DNA of 14,783 bases, taken from contig DCGI01000035.1 in assembly GCA_002315475.1 (NCBI GenBank), positions 694 through 15,476 of the forward strand. Direction: 5' to 3'. The position numbers and the translations under genes are program-made. The notes below the pieces were generated by a model. That model had not been told where the DNA came from and ran no database searches. It saw only the letters and a program-made list of their open reading frames with translations. This document shows positions 7,995 through 14,176 of the stretch, in pieces (the stretch's first letter is position 1; each line of letters starts with the position of its first letter). Source of the DNA: Christensenella sp. UBA1782. GTDB lineage: Bacteria > Bacillota > Clostridia > Christensenellales > DTU072.

Positions 7995-8243
7995 ATAAAA
8001 AAATCGTCCCTAAACTATAGTTTAAGGACGAATAATTATCCGTGGTTCCACCTTATTTGCGAAGAAACTATCTTCGCCGCTTTTCTTGTTTTGCCGATAT
8101 CGTCCGACAAACGCACACGCCATCGGAAACGGGTGGTTTCCTCTTTTCTGAGTTTAACGAAGGATTGCAGCCATGTCCTCCGCTCTCTGATAAACATTCC
8201 GAAAAGAACTACTTGTCCCCTTTCCATTCGATGGATGGAAGTT
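7995..8243 (-). promoter_or_regulatory. T-box riboswitch controlling thrS
   Basis: The untranslated leader has the parts of a T-box in order on the minus strand. The Stem I base is CCATCG pairing with CGATGG; further in are CAAGTAG, the conserved CAGAGAGCGGAGG and an apical loop GGACATGGCTGCAATCC. The specifier-loop sequence GGAAACCACCC offers the Thr codon ACC at 8135-8137. The T-box proper AAGGTGGAACCACGG is at 8040-8054. A perfect-looking terminator hairpin follows (CGTCC...GGACG, 8005-8030) and a T run to about 7995. Uncharged tRNA-Thr would pair with the codon and the T-box bulge, favour the antiterminator and allow thrS expression. Together with the promoter this accounts for most of the 424 bases between thrS and the regulator gene. 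Confidence 0.95.
8005..8030 (-). terminator. T-box leader terminator hairpin
   Basis: CGTCCTTAAACT and AGTTTAGGGACG pair around a two- to four-base loop and are followed by ATTTTTTTAT. It lies directly after the T-box sequence and just before the thrS ribosome binding site, as expected of the regulated terminator. Confidence 0.9.
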
Positions 8244-8249
8244 ACGTCT

Positions 8250-8278
8250 ATTATAATGCCGTTTTCTTTTTTTGTCAA
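8250..8278 (-). promoter_or_regulatory. sigma-A promoter of the thrS T-box transcript
   Basis: Consensus TTGACA (8273-8278), a 17-base spacer and consensus TATAAT (8250-8255). Transcription would begin near 8243, just before the first arm of T-box Stem I. Between this promoter and the regulator stop (8279-8399) I see no gene or clear signal. Confidence 0.92.
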
Positions 8279-8399
8279 TAAAAAAGTTTCGCTATCCTTC
8301 CGTTCTTGCAAAAATTCCATGCAGTATCTTCTTTCCGTACCGAAAACGTCAGCTTCCGGCAACCACCTTTCCGTTCTGCCTATATCGGCATCGCACAAT

Positions 8400-9044
8400 T
8401 CACGCATTAGCATCGTTTTTGATTTTCTTTTTTTTCGGAATCCGGATGATTACCGCCAAAACGACTTTCATCAAGAACCCTAAAAACGTCAAAGCCGACG
8501 CATACGGTTCCCTTGCTAAGGCTAAAAAGAAAACGGTAACAATGCTCACACCGAGAGAACAAACGGTAAAAACGTTTTGCGCTTTGCGGTTTAACTTCCG
8601 TATGCCGATAAGTTTAGCCGCACCCGTTATGACAGGCAGACAAAAAAGCACAAAATACACGATAACGTTCGCATCGGATATTTCGGTATAGTGCAACAGA
8701 TTGACCGAATAGATAAATCCGTCTACGGTGTGGGGAAACAACGGCAAAAAGATAAAAAGTATCGAAAAAACGTCCGTTATGCTTATCCCTACGTCGCAAA
8801 ATTTCCGAAGATTTGTTCTGTTTTCCTTTTCGGCAAGCCTCATTACTTTCTCGCTCGACAACAAATCGTCTATGGACACTTGAAAGAATTTCGCTATATC
8901 TTTTATAGAATCGATACTCGGATACCCCCTCCCCGATTCCCATTTGGAAACGGCGGTTCTCGAAACGAACAAAGCTTCGGCAAGTTCTTCCTGCGTCAGT
9001 CCCTTTTCCTTGCGTAAGGTTTGTAATTTTTCGCCAAACTCCAA
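8400..9044 (-). CDS. XRE-family regulator with membrane-embedded C-terminus
   Basis: A 214-residue protein. Residues of about 1-63 are an XRE/Cro-type helix-turn-helix: FGEKLQTLRKEKGLTQEELA, then ALFVSRTAVSKWESGRGYPSID and the closing FFQVSIDDLLSS. Residues 85-205 hold about four hydrophobic segments, so the regulator is probably tied to the membrane; the tail is strongly basic (KKKKIK). The start is TTG at 9042-9044, chosen because GGGAGG (9051-9056) lies six bases before it and the HTH begins at once; upstream ATG choices would add residues overlapping the PAP2 gene. It follows the PAP2-like gene after 13 bases and is probably co-transcribed, perhaps sensing an envelope signal. Its target is unknown; the palindrome at 9788-9806 is a candidate. 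Confidence 0.85.
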   Translation of the reverse strand: MEFGEKLQTLRKEKGLTQEELAEALFVSRTAVSKWESGRGYPSIDSIKDIAKFFQVSIDDLLSSEKVMRLAEKENRTNLRKFCDVGISITDVFSILFIFLPLFPHTVDGFIYSVNLLHYTEISDANVIVYFVLFCLPVITGAAKLIGIRKLNRKAQNVFTVCSLGVSIVTVFFLALAREPYASALTFLGFLMKVVLAVIIRIPKKKKIKNDANA

Positions 9045-9057
9045 CTTTTTCCTCCCG

Positions 9058-9711
9058 TTACTTTTTGGGGTATAAAAGTACGGAGGCTTCGTAGCAACAA
9101 AACAATCCCGCACTCAGCATCACCCCTCCGATAATATCGGATAGCCAATGCACCCCCGAAAGCAACCTTCCTACCACCATATACACCGAAAAAACAACCG
9201 ATACGACAATGGCGCCTATCGCTAACGGTTTCCGACGTATTCTTCGCAAACTTTGTTCTGCCAAAGTAGGCATCACGCACAAAACCAACAAGGTCGTAGA
9301 CGAAGGGTAAGAACCCTCTAAGTATCCGTCGATAAGTACGGGGCGGTAGTTGAGCGTAACGAACTCGAAAAGCAAATAAAAAAGGATTACCGTCAAATAG
9401 TATACGCCCAAGCAACGAATATCGTAATCCACCCGCATGATTTTTTTTCGACGAATCCATTGTACCAAACCGAGCAAGGCAAAACCGAAACAAACGGCAA
9501 TCGGTACCAAACCGAGCCAATCGGTAATGTTGTATAGCCTCCAATCGACGTCGGTTACGGCATGAAACCACCCGTTCATCGTGGCAAAACCTATTTTGCT
9601 CCCTTCGGGGCCGATTGTTTGCACGTCCACCCAACGAACCAACGCCGTCCAAAGTCCAAAGAGTCCCAAGGCGGTACAACCGATACCCAGCCAAACTTTT
9701 CCTTTTTTCAC
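9058..9711 (-). CDS. PAP2-superfamily membrane phosphatase homologue with altered active site
   Basis: A 217-residue protein with about six membrane segments. The PAP2 layout is visible: NYRPVL near residue 120 (motif 1), YPSSTT near 133 (motif 2, normally PSGH) and GRLLSGVHWLSDIIGG near 180-195 (motif 3, with Arg, His and Asp kept). Family members dephosphorylate lipid phosphates such as undecaprenyl pyrophosphate or phosphatidic acid at the outer membrane face. The motif 2 His, normally the general acid, is Thr here, so activity is uncertain. I chose GTG at 9709-9711, because GGAGGAAAGG precedes it and the promoter lies just upstream; a TTG at 9766-9768 would give 19 more residues but overlaps the -35 box. 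The XRE gene follows closely. Confidence 0.78.
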   Translation of the reverse strand: MKKGKVWLGIGCTALGLFGLWTALVRWVDVQTIGPEGSKIGFATMNGWFHAVTDVDWRLYNITDWLGLVPIAVCFGFALLGLVQWIRRKKIMRVDYDIRCLGVYYLTVILFYLLFEFVTLNYRPVLIDGYLEGSYPSSTTLLVLCVMPTLAEQSLRRIRRKPLAIGAIVVSVVFSVYMVVGRLLSGVHWLSDIIGGVMLSAGLFCCYEASVLLYPKK

Positions 9712-9739
9712 CGATACCTTTCCTCCGAAATCTGCCTTT

Positions 9740-9768
9740 AGTATAGAAAAAAGTCTTCGATAAAGCAA
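9740..9768 (-). promoter_or_regulatory. sigma-A promoter of the PAP2-XRE pair
   Basis: TTGCTT (9763-9768), a 17-base spacer and TATACT (9740-9745) on the minus strand, about 30 bases before the GTG start of the PAP2-like gene. Confidence 0.6.
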
Positions 9769-9787
9769 GGATTTCTTCCTTTTTTAC

Positions 9788-9806
9788 ATGACACGATTCG
9801 TGTCAT
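9788..9806. promoter_or_regulatory. perfect 19-bp palindrome, candidate operator
   Basis: ATGACACGATTCGTGTCAT is a perfect inverted repeat of two nine-base arms around one base. It is centred about 30 bases upstream of the -35 box of the PAP2-XRE promoter. No T run follows on either strand, so it is not a normal terminator. The symmetry fits a dimeric regulator binding site. Confidence 0.55.
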
Positions 9807-9821
9807 AACGGATATCGGCAG

Positions 9822-9849
9822 AAAAACACCGTCGTTCCTTCGGCGTTTT
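9822..9849 (-). terminator. intrinsic terminator after the repeat-protein gene
   Basis: On the minus strand AAAACGCCG and CGGTGTTTTT pair (one G-U) around a nine-base loop, and the 3' arm ends in five T. It lies just past the stop of the gene at 9859. Confidence 0.65.
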
Positions 9850-9858
9850 CAAAAATAC

Positions 9859-10209
9859 TTATTGGGGCGTAACGACAAACAAGATAAACAGACTCATGAT
9901 TTGATTTTTCGTAACGGAGCCTTCTATTCTATATAGTGTTTTTCCATAATAATCGAAAATCGTATTCTGTTCGAACCGATATAGGGTTTTACCGTAGTAG
10001 TCTTTCCAATAGCGACCGTCAAACTGATACAGAGTTTTCCCGAAATAATCCCTTACGTAGTTTCCGTCAAACACATAAAGAGTTTTTCCATAATAGTCCC
10101 TTAAGTATTTCCCGTCCAGTTTATTCAGTGTTTTTCCGTAATAATCCTTGATGGTTTCACCGTCAAGAATGTATAATGTCTTTCCGTAATAATCCTTAAA
10201 ATAGGTCAT
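9859..10209 (-). CDS. small protein of six 16-residue KDYYGKTLYxxDG repeats
   Basis: A 116-residue protein. After MTYF, residues 5-100 consist of six consecutive 16-residue units with consensus (K/R)DYYGKTLYxxDGxx(I/V). The most divergent units are the fifth (FEQN in place of xDGx) and the sixth (starts FDYYG). The last 16 residues, KNQIMSLFILFVVTPQ, are hydrophobic and not part of the repeat. Short Tyr/Gly repeats of this kind resemble beta-hairpin repeat proteins (beta-flower or WG-like folds); I cannot name a family with certainty. The unit is 48 bases in DNA but silent positions have drifted. GAGAGGAATCGAC precedes the ATG. It follows the lipoprotein hydrolase by 63 bases, has its own terminator and may be co-transcribed. 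No catalytic motif is seen; a structural or binding role is inference. Confidence 0.75.
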   Translation of the reverse strand: MTYFKDYYGKTLYILDGETIKDYYGKTLNKLDGKYLRDYYGKTLYVFDGNYVRDYFGKTLYQFDGRYWKDYYGKTLYRFEQNTIFDYYGKTLYRIEGSVTKNQIMSLFILFVVTPQ

Positions 10210-10272
10210 GTCGATTCCTCTCCCGGTATTTTTTCATCATAAAGTTCGTCTATCAAAACATCAAGTTTTCTT

Positions 10273-11250
10273 CTATTCCTCTTTCGGTAAAGAACCGGTA
10301 GCAATCCACGTCAAAATATCGTTAGCGCATCTGTTCGGAATTTCAAACTGAATATTATGTCCCACGCCTTCATAGTTCATGAAACTGTCGCTATCTATAT
10401 TTAAGAAGTCTTTGAGCTCCGTTTGATTTTCATTCTTCGTCATGGTATCGTCATCGCCGTGAAGGAGTAAAACGGGAATACTCGTATCGAATTCGGAATA
10501 CAATCCGCCTAAATCGGTAGCGGCAAGTCCCAACAGGATATTTTTCCAAGTACTCTTTGCCAAAGCTTTTGATTCTGCTTTAAGACCTGCTATACATTTA
10601 TCAAATTCCACTTCTTCGGCATTGTCTTCTTTGAAGGTGCAATCATACCAATAGTCCATAAAGGCGTCGGAAGGATGATCGTTCTCACCGAGAGGTTCTA
10701 TATAGGTAGTATAAAGACGAACCAAACTTTCGGTTTGGTATTGTTTTACCGGAATGGAACTTACCAAAACCACTTTTTCACAACGTTCGGGAAACAGTAA
10801 TGCAAATGTCTGAACGGTAAAACTTCCGAGAGAATGACCGACGACGATGGCTTTATCAATTTTCATTGCATCAAAAAAAGCCTCCATATCTGTTGCGTAC
10901 GTTACCGTTGTGTAATATCCGTCCGGTGCGTCGCTTTTTCCCATACCTCTTAAATCGGGCAAATAAACATGATAACCCGCTTCGACAAAATAGGGTACCG
11001 CGAGGCTCCAGGAACGGGAATTATCCGTCATACCATGCTGCAGTATCACAACCGGTCCGTCGGGATTACCCATTTCGACGTAAGCCATCTTAATCCCCGT
11101 CGATAACGAAACGTATCGTTTGGCGTCTGCCCATTCGTCCTGCGATATTGTCTGCGGGAGTTCTTTCTTGTCCGAATCTTTCTTGTTACATCCGACGAAA
11201 GTTGCGGCGATAAGTGCCGTCACCAATAATAAATAAAGAACCTTTTTCAT
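10273..11250 (-). CDS. lipoprotein alpha/beta hydrolase
   Basis: A 325-residue predicted lipoprotein. The signal peptide KKVLYLLLVTALIAATFVGC ends in a lipobox-like FVGC with the lipid-attached Cys at residue 21, followed by a charged linker. The alpha/beta-hydrolase fold follows: the oxyanion-region LQHGMTDNSRSW near residue 72, DLRGMGKS near 100, nucleophile elbow VGHSLGS near 141, the acid in HGDDDTMT near 270 and the catalytic His in GVGHNIQFE near 300. The triad is complete, so it should be an active esterase, lipase or related hydrolase on the outer membrane face; substrate unknown. I chose ATG at 11248-11250 because AGGA sits eight bases ahead; an ATG three codons earlier overlaps that AGGA. 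It has its own promoter. Confidence 0.87.
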   Translation of the reverse strand: MKKVLYLLLVTALIAATFVGCNKKDSDKKELPQTISQDEWADAKRYVSLSTGIKMAYVEMGNPDGPVVILQHGMTDNSRSWSLAVPYFVEAGYHVYLPDLRGMGKSDAPDGYYTTVTYATDMEAFFDAMKIDKAIVVGHSLGSFTVQTFALLFPERCEKVVLVSSIPVKQYQTESLVRLYTTYIEPLGENDHPSDAFMDYWYDCTFKEDNAEEVEFDKCIAGLKAESKALAKSTWKNILLGLAATDLGGLYSEFDTSIPVLLLHGDDDTMTKNENQTELKDFLNIDSDSFMNYEGVGHNIQFEIPNRCANDILTWIATGSLPKEE

Positions 11251-11284
11251 ATCTGTCATCCTGATTATTACCGATTTTGCCTAT

Positions 11285-11314
11285 ACTATATCATATTTTT
11301 TCCCAAAACGTCAA
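11285..11314 (-). promoter_or_regulatory. sigma-A promoter of the lipoprotein hydrolase gene
   Basis: TTGACG (11309-11314), an 18-base spacer and TATAGT (11285-11290) on the minus strand, with the start of transcription expected near 11278, about 28 bases before the gene. Confidence 0.72.
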
Positions 11315-11497
11315 GAGAAATCTGCTTGCCGAAATGGCAAGAACCCTTTGTTTTTTCCCGAAAAGTGAGAGCTTCGTCTACACCCGACTCCCCAAAACAC
11401 ATACTAATCGCACAGCGGCAATCTCGACCTTTTTTCATAAAAAAGCATACGCTTGGGATTTGATAATACCACAATCTGATCGATTGAGTTTTTCTAT

Positions 11498-12211
11498 TTA
11501 CACTTTTTTTGCATTTAAGAATTATATTATGAGCCAAGAAATAAGAGAAAGGCAACAATAAAAAATCCATATGAATAAACTTATAATCTATTGAATCGCC
11601 AAAACCAATCTTGCTCGCAAGTATAGAAGCAACATGAAATCTATGTTTTTTAATGATTTGAAATGAGTTCAATTCTAATTCCTTTTTTATAAATCTTTCG
11701 CCATACATGATCATGGTGTGTTTTTGATTATTATAGTCATAGACTATTTCAAAAAAATCTTGGTGGTGCCTTTTTTCAAATAAAAAATCTGCACTATTGC
11801 TTCTTTCAAATTCAAGAATAAGTATTCCTCCCGGTTTTAAGATTCTATTAAATTCTTTTATCGTTTTTGGGCATCGGTGTAATTAATAACACTCCCAACA
11901 CAAATAATAATGTCTATAGAATTATTGTCTAGAGGAATACTTGTTGTTGAAGCGACTAAATAATATGGAAATTGTTTAATGTTTGCCTCTGCAATATCCA
12001 AATGAATAAGTTTTCCTTTGCATGGATAATCTTCACCACCGGAACCAGCATTTAAAATAATTGAATCATCTGTGGTATACTTATTAAGGACTTTTAATAC
12101 TCTTTTTCGAATAACTTTTTCTACTTCATGATGCCATGAATCTTCCTCGTTGATTTTGTAATTAGAATAGTTTTTTCTAGCTTCATCTTCTATTTTTTGA
12201 TAATCGTTCAT
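11498..12211 (-). pseudogene. class I SAM-dependent methyltransferase, frameshifted
   Basis: The first 117 codons (12211 down to a TAA at 11858-11860) encode an N-terminal helix region, motif I ILNAGSGGEDYPCKG near residue 53, the acidic HLDIAEANI and SIDIIICVGSVINYTDA. The -1 frame then continues the same protein: IKEFNRILKPGGILILEFER, the post-motif segment of Methyltransf_11-type enzymes, through to NIILKCKK. The break lies in CCCAAAAA at 11864-11871. A second slip may lie in a run of seven A at 11504-11510, because one base more or fewer would end the protein at once (11498 or 11494), whereas the present frame runs on to 11286. The gene follows the homospermidine-synthase-like gene by 35 bases, so the two were probably an operon. 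Sequencing error in homopolymers is an alternative to real decay. Confidence 0.75.
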
Positions 12212-12246
12212 AACGGTCGACCTTTTGCAATATTATAAGAAAATTA

Positions 12247-13614
12247 TTAAATATGTTTTTTTAAAACATGAGATACTATTAATGAAAGTCTTTCAAGCAA
12301 GGAAAAATTTTTTTTATCATTTCCAAGTCTTATTTCAATCTTTGGGCACTCAACACTAATATAATCTTTCAAATAGATTTTCGCAGTCTCCAGCACTTCA
12401 TTTTCATTTATATTTTCAGGAAACAGCATCCCCTCTTGAGTATGATTTAGCATGTAAACAAATGCTGAATAAGCAGATGCACTAACCTGCAATATTGTTG
12501 CACTTTCGGTTGTTTCTTTCGAATCCAAATAATTACCGAAATATCGAGAGTGAAATTTTTTACCTTGAATAATTATGCCTACAGATTCGCCACCGCCCGA
12601 TATTTCATTTTTTTGAATAAGATGCAATTTCTTTGGAACCTCATTTTTAAAATGAATAACTGATTTTTTAGCATATTCACAAGGTGAATATACAAAATGC
12701 ACTGTCGGTTTATAACTTCCATGTGTGAAAAGTCTTCTCATTGTAAAAATTTCTTCATGCGTTGAAATATGTCCCTCAACCATCCCTTGATAGGAGTATG
12801 ATACTGCAGGGTACTCAAAACCGGACTTCAACAATCCTAAATATAAATCTTTTTTATCACAATCATATACTTCTTTATATTTATTATATAGTTTTTTTGT
12901 TCCGAAAGCCACCTCGGGTGATGAAACTGTTTCGTAATAATAACTCCAAACATTCCATGTCGAGTAACAAGTATCTTCCTCGTATGGCGTTATTGCTATT
13001 TGGTCATCATTATCAACTTCTTGTATATCGGTTACACCAATCTTTTTACAAACCAAACCATATAAACCTTTTTTAATAAGTTTATTAAGTTTATCTTTGT
13101 GTTTTTTTATATAAGCAGATTGATCTTTATTGACGATTTCCTTCAAGCACTGCTTCGCAAAAGAAGAAACCAAACCCGGATTCATTCCGAACTGAATGAT
13201 ACACGTATTTCTTTTTTCGGCATTAAACTCTTTTTGGATATTAACATATTCTAAATAGTGTTGATGATCGCTAATCCAAGTAGGATCAGGATTCCATGAA
13301 CTATCTGCTGTATTTAAATAGTGGATCCCTTTTTCTAAACAATATCTAAGTATTTCTAAATTTTTAATATCAAAGCAAAAATCCAACAAATAATCGTCTT
13401 TTTCAAGTCGCTTTAGGTACTGCAGATAATTTTCTTTATTTATACGTCCAATTTCAAAATGATTATCTATCCCTCCCAATTGAATAAAGCGTTTTTTTGC
13501 TATTTCACATGGATCAACGCAATAAAACAAAGTTGGATTAAAATAACCATTTTCTATTATTTTTTTCAAAAACGAAGTGCCCACTGCACCTAGTCCCCAA
13601 ATAATATATTTCAA
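12247..13614 (-). CDS. homospermidine-synthase-like NAD(P)-dependent dehydrogenase
   Basis: A 455-residue protein of the saccharopine-dehydrogenase fold. The nucleotide-binding GLGAVG lies at residues 8-13 after a beta strand. Homospermidine-synthase features follow: YLNTADSSW near residue 97 (in the family typically YLDTxxEPW), the FGMNPGLVSSFAKQ segment near 144, STWNVWSYYYETVSSPEVAFGT near 220, GHISTHEEI and YKPTVHFVYSPC near 280-310, and the SATILQVSASAYSAFVYML...EGMLFPENI segment near 390-415. Bacterial homospermidine synthases (about 477 residues) use NAD to join two putrescines. The changed EPW segment suggests another amine may be used. The start is TTG at 13612-13614 with TAGGAG ten bases ahead. 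I see no convincing promoter directly upstream. Confidence 0.82.
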   Translation of the reverse strand: MKYIIWGLGAVGTSFLKKIIENGYFNPTLFYCVDPCEIAKKRFIQLGGIDNHFEIGRINKENYLQYLKRLEKDDYLLDFCFDIKNLEILRYCLEKGIHYLNTADSSWNPDPTWISDHQHYLEYVNIQKEFNAEKRNTCIIQFGMNPGLVSSFAKQCLKEIVNKDQSAYIKKHKDKLNKLIKKGLYGLVCKKIGVTDIQEVDNDDQIAITPYEEDTCYSTWNVWSYYYETVSSPEVAFGTKKLYNKYKEVYDCDKKDLYLGLLKSGFEYPAVSYSYQGMVEGHISTHEEIFTMRRLFTHGSYKPTVHFVYSPCEYAKKSVIHFKNEVPKKLHLIQKNEISGGGESVGIIIQGKKFHSRYFGNYLDSKETTESATILQVSASAYSAFVYMLNHTQEGMLFPENINENEVLETAKIYLKDYISVECPKIEIRLGNDKKNFSLLERLSLIVSHVLKKHI

Positions 13615-13645
13615 TTTTAATTTTCTCCTAGTACTTTTTTTAACA

Positions 13646-13702
13646 ATAACATTTTATCAATGTGAAAAATTGATAATTAGTGGACTATAACATTTTTTCA
13701 AT
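13646..13702 (-). repeat. 16-bp direct repeat and 8-bp hairpin before the dehydrogenase gene
   Basis: ATAACATTTTATCAAT (13646-13661) and ATAACATTTTTTCAAT (13687-13702) match at 15 of 16 bases, 41 bases apart, about four helix turns. The first copy shares its end with an inverted repeat TTATCAAT (13654-13661) / ATTGATAA (13669-13676). All lie 30-90 bases upstream of the TTG start and could be regulatory. Confidence 0.45.
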
Positions 13703-13862
13703 GGTATAAACAGAAACAACATTGGGAATTTTTTCTCTATTAAGATATGATAAAAGGATACTAAAATTGTTACCACTAGTATCGCATTTTGTATTAATTT
13801 AATAGTCTTTAGTAAAGGATTCTTTATAGATTTATTCCTTCATCTGAACACTTATAATACAT
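13685..13862 (-). pseudogene. degenerate small ORF, unknown family
   Basis: From an ATG at 13860-13862 the minus strand gives MYYKCSDEGIN, then a one-base shift to IYKESFTKDY, a TAA, and in the same frame a 37-codon open stretch (13798 down to the TAG at 13685-13687) encoding INTKCDTSGNNF... and ending SVYTIEKML. The composition looks coding, but it has one frameshift and one stop and no ribosome binding site. I do not recognise the family. Chance AT-rich open frames remain possible. Confidence 0.35.
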
Positions 13863-13918
13863 ATCTATACCATATTTATATCAAAAGTTTTAGTTTTTCT
13901 TTCATTTTAATAGTAAGT

Positions 13919-14036
13919 TTATTCTTTCTGATTTTCCATACATTTATTGCACCAAAAGAACCTTGTATTATTTCCGAAAATTCCATCTGTGTGGAAATCT
14001 TTTTTTTGATTCTCTACAAGTCTCAGAGCATTTTAT
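13919..14036 (-). pseudogene. degenerate Cys-pair (zinc-ribbon-like) small protein
   Basis: A good promoter and an AGGAGGG ribosome binding site (14044-14050) lead, after seven bases, to ATA instead of ATG, followed by KCSETCRESKKRFPHRWN. Removing one T from the run of four T at 13977-13980 continues the frame as FGNNTRFFWCNKCMENQKE and a TAA at 13919-13921. The result is a protein of about 38 residues with a CSETC-type and a CNKC pair, as in small zinc-ribbon proteins. Start codon and frame are both broken, so it is called a pseudogene; initiation at ATA plus a sequencing error is a less likely alternative. No family name can be given. Confidence 0.5.
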
Positions 14037-14075
14037 GGTACAACCCTCCTATTATATAAGTTTTCTTCGTATAAT

Positions 14076-14104
14076 ATTATAACACTTTTTTTTGGTTTTG
14101 TCCC
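14076..14104 (-). promoter_or_regulatory. minus-strand promoter of the AT-rich island
   Basis: GGGACA (14099-14104), a 17-base spacer and consensus TATAAT (14076-14081), followed by AGGAGGG. It drives the degenerate small ORF and could also supply the dehydrogenase and methyltransferase genes by a long leader. Confidence 0.55.
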
Positions 14105-14147
14105 CGTTTTGAGCTTATATTTCATGATTTATTAAAAATAACAATAA

Positions 14148-14176
14148 TTGACATAGGTGTTTTTTCAAACCATAAT
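14148..14176 (+). promoter_or_regulatory. plus-strand promoter, divergent from the island promoter
   Basis: Consensus TTGACA (14148-14153), a 17-base spacer and CATAAT (14171-14176). It is the only convincing plus-strand promoter seen in the window. An inverted repeat AATTTAAC / GTTAAATT (14174-14194) overlaps the -10 end and expected start, and could be an operator. No plus-strand ORF follows. Confidence 0.55.

Noticed and set aside
8036..8413. Open frame of 125 codons on the minus strand between the XRE gene and thrS
   Set aside because: It runs through a consensus promoter and the whole T-box leader, ends in the T-box sequence (RWNHG) and has no ribosome binding site.
9936..10151. Plus-strand open frame opposite the repeat protein
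   Set aside because: A shadow of the repeated minus-strand codons, without RBS.
10210..10305. A short open frame (TTG start, ending KLDVLIDELYDEKIPGEEST) between the hydrolase and repeat-protein genes, with a stop overlapping the next ATG
   Set aside because: It has no ribosome binding site, overlaps the hydrolase end and the RBS of the repeat gene, and is too short to judge.
11325..11341. Small hairpin CTTGCC/GGCAAG as a terminator for the methyltransferase gene
   Set aside because: On the minus strand it is not followed by a T run; only the plus strand has T-rich sequence after it and there is no plus-strand gene.
11286..11460. C-terminal extension of the methyltransferase second frame
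   Set aside because: About 70 codons of unlikely composition across the island border and into the hydrolase promoter; best explained by a lost stop.
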